DNA of 64,000 nucleotides from contig KN880523.1 in NCBI GenBank assembly GCA_000934385.1, positions 25,610 through 89,609 of the forward strand, read 5' to 3'. Under the pieces are notes generated by a model. The model did not search any database. It was given only the letters and a program-made list of their open reading frames with translations, and was not told the origin of the DNA. The translations under genes and the position numbers were made by a program. The stretch is from Cylindrobasidium torrendii FP15055 ss-10. Taxonomy: Eukaryota; Basidiomycota; Agaricomycetes; Agaricales; Physalacriaceae. This document shows positions 1-11,737 of the stretch, piece by piece (the first letter of the stretch is position 1; each line of letters opens with the position of its first letter).

Positions 1-612
1 ACTGCAGCGGCTATGGATTCCCAGTCATTTGGGAGGATATCCGCGCGCCCAGTGCGTCTCCAAAACGCTAACAACTGGCAAAGTGCTCAGTGATCCCTGG
101 TCCTTAGAGCACAAACGGCGGAAGATGGTGGTGGACACAGCATTTTCTCATAGAAGATTGCAAGTACAATTGAACGGGCTGCGGCGCAGACTGAGAGGGT
201 TCATTGAACCAGAGAGGCGAGTCGGGTGGAGGTCCTGATTGTCGTTTGGCCAATGGCGAATTTTCCCCCAGACTGTCTCCGCCGACTGCGCGATGCTTCT
301 GAAGACTGGATGTGAGCCGGTAAGTGGCTTCAGCGCTGGCGACGAGGGCTGAAGACGCCGGAGGTTTAAATTTACATTGGATCACAACGGCAGGCAGATC
401 TCGCTTCCAATAATCACCCTCAGCGACGCGGATAATGCTTGAACTGGGGCTGTGTCCACCACACAGGCTCAACCAGGAGACGCCTTCATAAACGTCGATG
501 CGACCCCCTGTTTCCACCTGCCACCACGCATATACGCCCAGTCGGACTGCACGCCAACGCTAGAACACGCAACAAAGCCACTGTCGCCGCATCCACCGAC
601 TCAACACGCGCA
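1..612. other. Upstream flank of TF1, no gene supported
   Basis: No open frame here has recognisable protein features. The short frames on both strands overlap each other and look like chance. The stretch probably holds the promoter and 5' leader of the regulator that starts at 613, plus the edge of a gene outside the window. Confidence 0.5.
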
Positions 613-3387
613 ATGGACTCTCCAAATCCACCAGTCGTACGCCCCAAAATAAAGCGTCTCAGTGGTTCTTGTGATTTCTGCAGACGGAGAAAAAGTGAGA
701 GTGACTGCGTCCTTGGAAACACACACGCTGACCCTCGCCTGCTCAGTTCGCTGTTCGTACAACATCCCTCTCTATTTCGGGACCTCTATACAACCCAGCC
801 ACCAGGTGATAGTGCTACGCAGCCAAATAAAGAATGCACAAATTGTCGAATGAATAACCAGGTGCGTGTATAGATCCAAGAACACGCAGCAGCTATATTA
901 ACACTTCTCAATAGTCGTGCACACATGATGTAGTGCCCAAGGTTTGTGCTCCATGCTCTCTCTCTACCTCTCGCTGCACATACTGAACGAAAACTAGAAA
1001 CGCGATACAACAAACAAGTGTGTCTAGTACCAGCAATCACAACGATCAAGAGTCTCATTGTCCAACAGTTCCAGACAAGTAACATTGCTGAAGCGGCGGG
1101 TTCGTGAGCTGGAGGATGCGCTAGAGATGGAGCGTTCGCGGTGCGCTACCACATTTCCCTCACAATACTGCATCACTCAGCTGCTACCAGGGCCGACTCG
1201 CGTTCCTCTGACTCAGATGGCTTTCGAACAATGACTGCAGCTCCGAACTCTGTGGACGATGATGAACCAGAGGCTGGCCCTTCTACACAAGATTTTGATC
1301 TTGACCAGCTGGTGGACGACATGGAACGGGTTTCCCTCAAGTTGAACCAGCACGGTCGTTACTTTGGCCCAAATAGTAATGTCTACTTCATCACCAAACT
1401 GTTGGAAACGACACAGGGCATGGATCCTGATATGAATGCCGGCAAGAAGTGGACAATGCACCCAGTGAGTGCGCCTTCCCTGATTGCGCCATCGAGCTCA
1501 ATGTCAGCCGCAGTGGGAGTCCCAATGCGTCTCGCAACCACCTCAGACCTTCATTTTTCCTGAGCCCGACCTAATGGCGACCCTCGTCGACCTGTTCTTC
1601 GCCTACCCAGCGACCCACCTCCCTGTCCTACATGAACCTACTTTCCGCCGGGATTTGGCCGCAGGCTTCCACCATGTCAACGACAGTTTTGCCAAAGTCG
1701 TCTTGTGTGTATGCGCCATCGCCTCGCGATGTACAAATGATCCGCGCTGCCTCCTTGAAGGCGGACACCGGCATTCCAGTGGCTGGAGATTTTTCTCGCA
1801 GACGTTAACACAGTCCTTCACGCTGAGTCCAACTGTGTATGATGTTCAATTCTGCTGCGTATGTTGCTATGCGTTATTTCCAAATCCTTCTTCTAACCCT
1901 TCCGCGCTATTTAGTTGTACTCGTCCTTCATCATGGGTACCTCTATTCCCCAGTCATGCTGGACAATGATCGGGGTGGGTATACGCTACGCGGTGGATTT
2001 GGGCTTGCACCGCCGACACCAGGGAGAACTAACAGTCGAAGCGGAAATCAAGCGACGCGTTGTATGGACTCTGCTCTACCAAGAAAGACAAACAGCGTTA
2101 TACTATGACAGACCATTTGCCATCCGGGACGAAGAGTACGTTGTCATTCTTGACCCATTGTTCGGAATCTAATTTCTTCCTATTAGTTTTGATTTGGACC
2201 TTCCTCTCGACTGCGATGATGAATACCTGTTACACAACTTCCAGCAACCACCGGGGAAACCCTCTCGAATCTCCGGCTTCATTCACGAGCTGCGCCTCAT
2301 TCCTATTATCACCGACGTACACACGAATTTGCGGCGCCCAAGAAGAGCTGGGCAGCTATCTGAGGCACAACTTTCCACAAATATTGCCCGTGTTGATTCT
2401 ATGCTCAATGCGTGGTTCAACGCTATTCCTGAACACCGTATGTCGGCTCTCTACATATCTTCTGTCAGCGTGACTTACCATACCCAGTACGCTGGGACCC
2501 TCACCACGACACAGTGTACAGCAGCAGTTCGAGCTGGTTATACCTGGGTTACTACGATTTGTTGATGGTCATCCATCGTTCTTTTGTGCATGGCCACACT
2601 GCACATGCCCTTCCGTCTATGTCGATTTGCCTCACTGCTGCGAGAGCACTGAGTCGTCTTATGGGAACCTTGAAGACGCGGTACACATACCCTCTAATTC
2701 TTCTTGATGTACGCCCTAAATCCATGCACGATATGTCGGCCTAATGTCCTCCTAGATGACCGCGTTCAGCGCAGGAATTATCATAGTGACTAGTATAAGG
2801 AAGCGTCGGTTACAACAAGCGTCCCAGACTGCCATCGACAGGGACTACGAAGATTTGTGGCGGCTCATTGATGTCCTCCAACGCGATCAGGCAGAGTAAG
2901 TCTGGTCTTAACCCCAGTATCCAACACTAACTCCGTGTGGTTAGCTTCGACATGTGTGGACGCATGGCGTACGTTCTCGCTTACCCTACCTATCCCATCC
3001 TTTATCCTAACCTATTTTCAGCCAAACACTTCGAGTGCTATCGGACATCCCCTTTGCCAGCCAGACTGCTTCCTCATCGTCGCCACTGCTTGTAGCGCCT
3101 TCGGGCTACATGTCGGTGCATCAGAATGTGGGCCCATCGAAGAAAATCAACTGGAGGGAGATGGATCCAACACTGTTTGGGCTGGACCCGCCAGAGGACA
3201 GTTTGTGGCCTGCAGTACCGGAGACGACAGGCAGCGAAGGCGATGACCTACAAGTGTGGCTGGATGCTGCGGCATTTCAGCCTCAATGGGTCCAGGATAT
3301 GGCGTACGTTCCCACATCTATGTCCTTGTTGACCAGGCTAATGGCGCTATTAGGATCGATAACATTATGACTGATTTCTTCCTGTAA
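613..3387 (+). CDS. Zn2Cys6 fungal-specific transcription factor (TF1)
   Basis: Predicted nuclear DNA-binding regulator of the GAL4 zinc-cluster class with a fungal-specific regulatory region (Fungal_trans type); target genes unknown. Splicing exons 613-694, 747-752, 806-861 and 915-941 gives a complete cluster C-x2-C-x6-C-x9-C-x2-C-x6-C. A coiled-coil-like stretch (RRVRELEDAL) follows near 1100, then RYFGPNSNVYF near 1350. The regulatory domain runs from about 1570 to 2750 (PVLHEPTFRRDL, DLGLHRRHQGELT, YYDRPFAIRDEE). The ATG at 613 is the first in frame with the cluster. The last exon follows an intron near 3302-3354 and ends at TAA 3385-3387. Exon 747-752 is only 6 nt long. The intron position inside the third Cys codon and the DSAT residues after it match TF2 and TF3 (31.6-36.6 kb), so the three are paralogues. 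Middle exon borders were not all resolved. Confidence 0.85.
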
Positions 3388-3761
3388 TGCGCGATAATGT
3401 ATGTATACCAGAGGAAATATATACGTACAGACTGGGAGGTTACTATGTAACCGTGTTTACTTTAGCTTTCAGCAGAACTATCTGGACTTAGACTTTGTAC
3501 TGTCCACAAACTACGATAAACCCGTGAGGTAGTAGACAACCCTACTCTTTCTTACAAGGCTCGAATGCCCTCTGGTCCTATAACCCTCCGCCATACGCCG
3601 AAGTGCAAATCTTGCAAGACGTGAGCACAAAGTGTCCCACAAGAATCAGAGCCACCGTTGTGGGAGGGGATAGGAAGTGTATTAGTTGTTGATATACAAA
3701 TAAGTGCGTCTAATGCTATTCCGCGTTATCTACTTTTGCACGCCTCCAGCGTCCATGCTCC
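3388..3761. other. Convergent 3' flanks of TF1 and TypA
   Basis: Gap between two converging genes. It should hold both 3' untranslated regions. I see no further gene or strong repeat. Confidence 0.6.
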
Positions 3762-5928
3762 CTACCGCTTCTTCGTCGCACCCGCACGCTTCCTAGCCTC
3801 AGGGTCCAGGATTGCCTTTCGTAAACGCACACTCTGGGGTGTGACCTCGATGAGTTCGTCGTCCGACATGTAGGCAATGCTTTCTTCGAGAGTCATAATG
3901 CGTGGCGACGAAATGACGATTTTCTCGTCCGCACCCGCGGCACGAATGTTCGTGAGCTGCTTCTTCGCCGTTGGGTTGACATACATGTCGCCCGACTTGG
4001 AGCATTCGCCGATGACCATACCAGGATAAACTGGGAGCACGGATCAGTACGCGTACTGGTCCGGACAGAAAAGATACGCACCATTGGTTTGAGGATGAAT
4101 GAACATGATACCGCGCGCCTGAAGGGGCTGGATAGCGTATGCCGACGACTCTCCCTGTGCCATCGAGATGAGGGCACCAGTACGTCCTGTATCGATGGCT
4201 CCCCTGTGCGGTTGGTATCCCTTGAAGATGTGGTTGAGTGTACCCTCTCCATGAACGTCGTTCTTGAATTCGCCCGCCATATATCCAATGAGACCACGCG
4301 CGGGAACGTCGATTTCGATCTTGACGAATCCGGGTTCGGCAGCCTCGTATGTGATCAGTTCACCCTTGCGCATGTTCAGCTTCTGCACGACGGTGCCGGC
4401 ATAGGCCTCGGCGACGAGGATAGAGCACTCTTCAATGGGCTCCAACATACGACCGGGGTTCTCTGGGTCAGGCTTCATGACAGCCTTGGGAGGACCGATG
4501 AGGAGCTCGAAGCCTTCACGTCGCAGAGTCTCGAAAAGCACACCAAGGTGGAGGACACCACGCCCACGGAGTTCAAGAGACTCAGAGGTAGGGCCGGGAA
4601 GCACCTTCAACGCAACATTCGTTTCAGACTCCTTCAACAGACGGTCGCGGATGTTCTGGCTGGTAAGCTTGCTACCTTCACGGCCGGCAAAAGGACCATC
4701 GTTAGGGTAAACGAAAATACTGATCGTTGGCGGGTCAATAGGCGTAGTCTTCAGCGGCTGAGGACCCTCAGCGCCCCAGCCCTCAGGATCGACAAGGGAT
4801 ACGTTGACACCGCCGTTCTTGATACCAGCAATGGAGATGATTTCGCCAGCAGCCGCACTTGTGCGCTCGACGCGCTCCAGACCGGAGCGTCCAAACAGCT
4901 TCTTGACCTTGCCATCACCGACCTTGTTGCCGTCTGCGTCAATGGCAATAAGATTGTCGCCAATGCTGATATTCCCTGTTTCGATCCGGCCAAGATACAT
5001 GATACCGACGTACGGGTCGGTCTCGATCTGGACGGTGAGCATAGAAAATGGCTTCGTGCGATCAAGATGCGTCGGCGGCGGAACGTGGCCCATAATGAGG
5101 TCGAAGAGGGGAGTCATGCCGTTGATGTAGTTTTCCGGGATGTCAATGCCAACTTCGGGAGCTTCGTGTTGGGCCCAACCGTTCTTGGCGGAGGCGTACA
5201 TGATAGGGTAGTCCATCTGTTCGTCGGAGGCTCCGAGGGTAGCAAACAAGTCGAACAGGTCACTTTCAACTTGGGCAATACGAGACGTGGGCCGGTCAGC
5301 TTTGTTAATCACAACCAGGGGCCTACAAAATTGAGCTGGTGATGTAGGGAAATAGAGATATTGACTGACTTGAGACCGCGGGCGAGAGCCTTGGAGAGCA
5401 CAAAGCGTGTCTGTGTCATTGGGCCTTCCGTTGCATCCACGACGAGGGCAACACCGTCCACCATGCTCATGATACGTTCCACCTCTCCGCCAAAGTCCGC
5501 GTGACCGGGTGTGTCGACAATGTTAATTAGCGTGTCCTGGTAGTTGATGCTGGTGCATTTGCTGAGAATAGTAATGCCGCGCTCCTTCTCGAGGTCGTTG
5601 TGGTCCATGAGCCGAGTGACGAAGCCGTCGGTAACTGAGTCGTCGCCGCCGCCAGAGTTGGGTTTTGCCAAAAGCTGCTCCTGCTCTGTCATGCGTTTGA
5701 TGGCGCCTGACTGGCGGAGAAGCTGGTCAACGAGTGTGGTCTTGCCATGGTCGACTGGGGAAAGTGAGCACGGGCTGCAGTTGTTGCCCAGACTGGCTGC
5801 TCACCATGAGCAATAATGGCAATGTTCCGGATTTTAGCAGTGTCGGATGCTACGGCGCTGTATTTTCGCGCCGCGAATCGTGTAACGGACACGGCGACGC
5901 GCGAGACGCGGAACGCAGGAAAGAGCAT
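3762..5928 (-). CDS. TypA/BipA-family translational GTPase, probably mitochondrial
   Basis: Ribosome-associated GTPase of the bacterial TypA/BipA family, related to elongation factors. Four exons (5928-5805, 5754-5370, 5322-4082, 4030-3762) join to 672 codons plus stop. The N-terminus ([20 protein letters not shown]) is basic and hydroxylated like a mitochondrial presequence. The G-domain follows: AHVDHGKTT (G1, rebuilt across the first intron), the RGIT switch, DTPGHADF (G3) and NKAD (G4). Next come domain 2, the EF-G-like domains and the TypA-specific C-terminal region ([19 protein letters not shown]). An in-frame ATG further upstream was not found; the frame continues above 5928 only with non-ATG codons. 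The gene is divergent from SPT7. A mitochondrial role is inferred from the presequence and the bacterial ancestry of the family. Confidence 0.9.
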
Positions 5929-6035
5929 TACCTGTGCCGGCGGCACATTTGCGAGCAAAATGCTCTTCGGAGTCTAATGCCGGCCGGTAAAATTCGGCAT
6001 TTGCCGGCCCTTTAAACAACAACGGTCATCGCGCG
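5929..6035. promoter_or_regulatory. 107-bp divergent promoter, TypA / SPT7
   Basis: This short segment separates two divergent start codons and must hold both core promoters unless they extend into the coding regions. It contains two copies of GCCGGCC around an A/T-rich centre (5980-6012). A perfect 12-bp palindrome, CATCGCGCGATG (6027-6038), overlaps the SPT7 start codon. No TATA box is evident. Confidence 0.6.
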
Positions 6036-8330
6036 ATGAATGTGAGCCGCTCGCAAACCCCCCAGACGCCACGCATTATTAACTCATGAACTCCAGAATC
6101 TGCTGCGAACCCTTACGCAGACAGAGCTCAGCTCAGACCTCAGGCTTCTTCTCCAGAATGTCAAAGACCAACGGGTCGGTGTCGCCACCATTGCTGACCA
6201 CAACGGCGCTGACGATCATCATAGTCTGGTGACAAAGTCGAGCCATTCTACGAGGCTATCGAGAGTGTACTTGCAGAACTGAGGGCCTCCACTTTCGTGC
6301 GTGTTGTGAAACAATGAACCTTTGTTAAATATTAATTCACGCGTAGGACAATCACGACGCCGACGCGTTCCTCCGCCCCGTATCCAAGACAGATTTCCCG
6401 GACTATACTACTAGTGCGTCATCTGCAGCATCTTTGTCCTGTCTCACAATTGTTATAGTCATCACCGACCCCATGGACTTTGGCACAATGCAGAAAAAGG
6501 CCAGGGCCAAAGGGTACAGGTCCAAGGCTGAATTCAATGCAGACCTGGAAAAGATCTGGCGAAACTGCTATATGTACAACACAACCGAGGGTCATCATCT
6601 CCATAAATGCGTTGAGCGTCTCAAGATCAAGGCCCGTCGTTTACTGGCCAATATCACCGACCGCAGAGAGCGATCCGACCCTACTATTCCCACGCCGAAA
6701 CGGAAAGGCATAGACGCCCCCGTCTTCAGACTCAATTTGGCTCCTCCCCAAAGAACAATTCGCGGCTTGGAAGGTATGCCACCACGGACGGGTGAGGGTA
6801 TGGCCCATTTCCTGCAGCGGGAGGCAGGTATTCCCGAACCATTGAGCCCCGAGCCTGTTGATGATGCTGGTGAACGACCTCGCAAGCGCATAAAGCTGGA
6901 AGAGGGTGTAGAAGCCGTCGAAGATCCAGACGAGTGGTGGAATATCATGCGCACCCCGGATGTGCTGGTCAATGGTGTCCCTCCAACATTTCAACCGAAG
7001 CGCCCCCGTCGAAGAAAGGCGCGCCCACCCACGTCCCATGGTAACGGTATGCTCAAGCTTATGAACAATAACATTCGCACCATCAAACGTCTACGGCGGA
7101 CCAATGCGAAATTTGGCGCGCTGAGCGAAGAGGTTCAGGATGAACCGGATATTGTCGAAGTAGATGATCCACCGGAGGATGTGCCATGGCCAACGCCGCC
7201 TGAAGTTGACGAACGTAGTGGGGAACAATGTTTGCGGTGGATGGGAACCAAAGTTCTCGAACATGCGGGGTTCCAAGGTAAGCCTCCATCTAACTAGTCC
7301 ACGCACCTGCTAACTAACGGATAGGTACTACGAAGAGTACACTGGATGTGCTGGCTAGCGTGGCCTCTGACTACCTCTACAATGTTGGCAGGACTATAAA
7401 GTTCCTTTGTGATAAACACGGATCGACAATGTCGCCCGAAGAAATCATTCTGCACACCTTATTTGAGAGCGGCGTTACGCGGATACAGGACTTGGAACGT
7501 TATGTCCGGGACGACGTTGAGCGATACGGCGTCAGACTAGGGGAGCTAGAGAACAAGATTGTTGGCGCCTACCGCGAAGCAGCGTCTGGTGGTGTCACAA
7601 TGGACGATGAGGCCATGTTCGAGGATGACGATGAGGAAGATGTTGGTATCCTAGCCTTGTACGTTTTGTGCTCCCCTCGGTCATTTTTTCGCTACTAACT
7701 TGTGCCTGTAGGGGTGACTTTGCTGATGCCGTTGGGGTTGACTACCTTGGATTACGCGAGCTGGGCATTGCTGAAGAACTGGGGCTATCCAATCTCACTA
7801 TACCCAAGAAACTTTTGCGCCGTCGCCGGAACAACGCGTCTGCGCCCGTACGCACGGCGTCGCCGCCCCCATTATACCCTCCACCACCTCCGTTGCTTCC
7901 GCTCACTGTTGACCAAATCCCCGACCAAATTGGGTTACTACAGCCATTGTACAAAGCAAAAATTCAGCCGAGTGGAATTGGGTTTCCGATGCTCATGGCG
8001 CCTGACGGTGCCCCATTACAACCACCTGTACCTCCTGGAGATGCTCCTTTGCCGGACGAAGTGCCGGCGCCAGCGCAGATGAAGATGGGTCCGCTAGGGC
8101 AAATTGGAGCGACCGGGGCACAGTCGAAGAAGGCTAATGACAAGAAGAAGGAGAAAGAGGCCAAGGAGAAAGGGAAGGAGAAGAAGGAGCGAGGGAAGGA
8201 AGTCAATGGGGTGAATGGGACTGGCGAAGCGGAGCCTCCGGCGAAGACAAAGAGCAAGAAGAAGAAGAAAGTCACGCTGGATCCTCAGATGGAACAGATG
8301 CAGGGTGTTATTGCGCCGGCCAGAGGGTAG
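6036..8330 (+). CDS. SPT7: SAGA complex subunit Spt7 (bromodomain and histone-fold)
   Basis: Scaffold subunit of the SAGA histone acetyltransferase co-activator, nuclear. Seven exons (6036-6041, 6097-6174, 6225-6296, 6347-6413, 6459-7277, 7325-7658, 7712-8330) join to 664 codons plus stop. The first coding exon is just ATGAAT, giving the N-terminus MNNLLRTLTQTEL. The bromodomain spans about residues 35-115 (FYEAIESVLAELR, DPMDFGTM, NCYMYN with the acetyl-lysine-contacting Asn). EWWNIMRTPDVLVNGVP is an Spt7 signature. A histone-fold (bromodomain-associated) region follows (CLRWMGTKVLEHAGFQG, near 7230-7560), then DYLGLRELGIAEELGL. The C-terminus is rich in Pro, then Lys. The protein is shorter than yeast Spt7, mainly at the N-terminus. 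Confidence 0.92.
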
Positions 8331-8625
8331 CGGTAGTGCGAGTGTCTTTCGTTGGATCTCCTGGAATGATGTGTATTATATTCTATCCCATGTTATGTAG
8401 GCTATCACTGAAGTTCTATTCGTACGCTTGTTTCTGATCTAACATTGTCGACCTACATGTCACCGTAGACCAAGTACGCGGGCTCGAAAAAGTCGGGCAC
8501 CGTTTCTCAGATCTCAACGGTAACAGTCAAACAGTCAAACAGTCAAACCCTTCTTTGAATATTCCTCGATCCCTAAAATACCAACTATTTGTACAAATAT
8601 ACTGTCTTGGCTCAAGTACGTTTGC
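8331..8625. other. Convergent 3' flanks of SPT7 and OPT
   Basis: No gene. It holds the 3' regions of both neighbours and a small tandem repeat at 8522-8548. Confidence 0.5.
8522..8548. repeat. Short tandem repeat, 8-bp unit AACAGTCA
   Basis: About three and a half head-to-tail copies of AACAGTCA lie in the gap between SPT7 and the OPT gene. It looks like a simple repeat in 3' flanking sequence. Confidence 0.8.
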
Positions 8626-11600
8626 TCATGTCAACCGTTTGCAGTAGTCGGGGTTCTTTCCATCACCAGGGTTCTGTAACACGACGTTAGGAGCGCTGAC
8701 AATGCCAGCCATGCAACTACTCACCAAAGCCCACACAGGGAAGGACGTAACCTTTCCTCCACCACCTCCAACGGCAAAGGTCCAGATGAAGACCATAATG
8801 GAGGTACCACCGTCGAGCGCAGCGGATAGTAGGAAGCTTGAGGGCACCATGGTCAGCTAGCGTCCTTGTCATCGACTACGTGAGAAGACGTACTTGTACT
8901 TCCGGAACCAGGTTGCACGGTACTTGCGCAGATAATACTGGGAGAAAATCGCAAGGAGGAAGGAGGTGAAGACGCTGGAGTTGATGCCGACCGACAGATA
9001 TCCGAGTTCGGCGACAAGGATGGGGGTGAAGACGAAGTTGAACCCAACCTTGGGGAACTTCTTGTGCAGGAGGTAGAATGGAATAGGGAAGCCGAGACCA
9101 GCGATTAGCATGTATGGGACGAACTGTAGCAACGCTTCTTTAGCAAACGATATGAGCGGTAGAGAGCGACTTACGCCGTAGCGGGTTCCAGTAGCGTACA
9201 AAGGCTTTCCAAGTGCACCCCATGCAATGGCCGCAGAGTTATAGGCCTGCACTTGTTGACCAGACCACACGTTCGAACCTTGGACGTCGAGCAGGATTTC
9301 CCTGTTGTTTGCAAGAACAGTACGCATGATGGCGTAGTTCAACAGGCCACCAATGATGGTACCGACGGTCTGCACCGCGAATGTAACGCGAGGAGGAAGT
9401 TTTGTGTATTGACCAATCTTCAAGTCCTTCAGGAGAGCAAGGCCTTGGGAGACGGGGTTATAACCGTAGCTGACATGTTCGTGAGCTCATAGCTCGTCTC
9501 TTTCGTAGCTTGACATACCAGGTAAAGTACATGTTAGCCACCGGCTTGCCAGGGACAAGAGCGCCTCCGAGCTATGAGTTCTTCAGTATGTGCTAATGGC
9601 GCGCGCTTGAAAATCCCACCATTTGTACCATGTTCTCAATACTTGGCCCGTAGCCGACCGTGCAATATAGCTGTAAGCCGTAAGAAGATGTTGATAGAAT
9701 CCAGAGGAAATACCCACGGTGCCAATAATAGGAACGAAAATCCATGCGAAAATGAGTGCAACAATAAGTGCCCACCAAGGAAGCCCAGAGTGCGCTCCGT
9801 AGGTAGTACCGAACGACATGCCCAGGCAGATGATGAAGATACCAAAGTACCACCAAGAGCTCATCTCCTTGTAGATTTTCATCTTGCGATAATGCGGGTC
9901 GCTGCACTCATCCTTCTGGCGCATGATCTTGTAGACCGTCTTGGAGTGCCATAAGAAGAAGTGTGTGATGGCAGCTGAAAAGTCGTTCATCTTCGACGCC
10001 AGAGTTACCAGATACGGTGATTACGTACCACCAATGTACATTGTGCGCGACACCTTGTAAAGCAGCTGTGACGCCGCATACCACGGGAGGCCAACGACGG
10101 CGAGCTTGTCCTCGTTAAGAGTATAGTCGTCGTTGAGGATATCTAGCTGTTGGTACCGGGTACCATTGGCATTGAAGAGTAGCTGAGTGAGGAAGGGGAA
10201 GTTCTGCGTGTTCCAGACATTGCCAGCGTAACAAGCACAGAATGCAATCCTATCACAAGGTATCAGCATGCGGTGACAATCGAGAACGCTGTCGCTTACA
10301 TGCAAACTGCACACCCAGCGTACAACGACAGCTGTGTTGAGAGCGGCGTGAACAGGGAGCCGATGTCTCCACCACCAGCGCCGACATAGAGCCAGTCGAA
10401 GCACAGAGAAAACATGCCGAGCCCTTCGTTTCCAGCTGCACCACCAAAGATACGGGTGACCCAAGCGCTGTCTTGCCTGGCGAGACAGAAGATAGAGACA
10501 CCTGTGAGGGTAGGCGCAATGTACTCGGGGAACCATTCCCAGATGAAAATGCCGATGAAGACGATCCAGAAGAATTTCAGGCGCTTGCGCTGCATGATGC
10601 TCTCGTGGCCACGGTGAAGCGCATCGAAGAGCTGGACAGTGGGAATAACTTGGGGATATACCGCAAACGTCGGGTACACGAGAATCCTTGTCGCCAAATA
10701 GCGTAAGAAAGCAGGATTTTAATGGAAAAGACTGGCTTACTTGCGATAAACACCAGCCATGCCATATCCAATCAACTGCGATCCGATGAGGGTGAAGATC
10801 CCAACGGCAGCGTTGGGCGTGACATTGTAGTACAACTCCTGTGCGGCAAAAATACTGATCGCCAGTGCACTGTTACTTGCGGTAGTGGACTACACACAAT
10901 CGTTAGCAATGTGAACAACGCTACAACAGGCTCAAAGCGCCAATCATGCAGCAGAATATCGCACCATTATCGTGATTGCCACATGCTCTTTGATATCTGT
11001 GAGGCAAAAATAAGTTGCTAAGCGGCCCAGGATGTTCATTGCACGTACTAAATTTGCCGTGGTTCATGAAGCGCCAGAATGCATTGTCAGGAATCTCGAA
11101 CCTCTTCGAACCAAGAGTGACCGCTGTTCCGGGACCAGGAATGACCTCCTCCATGACCTGCCCAAAGAGTCAGGACGACGGCGTGCGCGTGGGAAAAACC
11201 CGCCACTTTCCCTGCCAAGAATGTACGAAATAATCTGAAGGAAGAGCCCCGACACGCTGACCGTCTGGGGACGGAAGTACTAGCCATCATGGTGTCAATT
11301 GGCGTGATTGGGTTCGAACTCGCGACATACGAAGATCTGACCCAGGACTGCTCCGAAGCATGATAGCCCCAGAGAGAGAAAGCTCATGCGAAAGGTGAAA
11401 ATGCGAAGGTCCGGGTCGTCGTCGAGCGACAGTAGACGGGTCGCATAGTCCATATCGTTTTCTATGCGGTTATCAGTCGTCAGTAGCATTCAATACATAT
11501 TGAATGAAACCTACCGATGGGACGTTCTTTGCCATCGACTCCGATATCAATCAAGCGAGGTCCCTCGAAGACGTCCCCAACATCCTTGGATCCAAGGTTC

Positions 11601-11737
11601 TCGAGGCCAGTAATGCCAAGCGGATGCTCGTCTCCATCGGTGAAGGTTACGGCCTTGACATTGTCTTGCGACTTCTCGTCAAAGGCCTCCTTGTCATTGA
11701 GGGAATTATCCTTCTCAAGCGCAGGGACCGTGGCCAT
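8626..11737 (-). CDS. OPT-family oligopeptide transporter
   Basis: Polytopic membrane protein of the oligopeptide transporter (OPT) superfamily, which in fungi imports small peptides, glutathione or metal chelates by proton symport. The N-terminus is acidic and cytosolic (MATVPALEKDNSLNDKEAFD, ATG at 11735-11737). The first OPT block follows (YATRLLSLDDDPDLRIFTFR, then AVLGQIF and VSGLFLQIISYILGR). Hydrophobic segments run through about ten exons. The C-terminal half has QVQAYNSAAIAWGALGKP, the LIAGLGFPIPFYLLHK helix and the terminal LSAALDGGTSIMVF region. The frame ends with NPGDGKNPDYC and stops at 8626-8628. Introns of about 50 nt interrupt it throughout; the first is near 11470-11515. Substrate cannot be told from sequence. 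A TATA box lies 49 bp upstream of the ATG. Confidence 0.9.

Noticed and set aside
4089..5342. Plus-strand open frame of 417 codons
   Set aside because: It lies exactly antisense to the TypA coding exon, has no motifs of its own and reflects codon bias of the real gene.
8522..8548. Short direct repeats as a possible CRISPR-like array
   Set aside because: The units are adjacent without spacers, in a eukaryotic genome; this is a simple tandem repeat.
11295..11345. GTTCGAACCC on the minus strand, resembling a tRNA B box
   Set aside because: No matching A box, acceptor stem or cloverleaf. It lies in an intron of the OPT gene (GTATGT donor just before).
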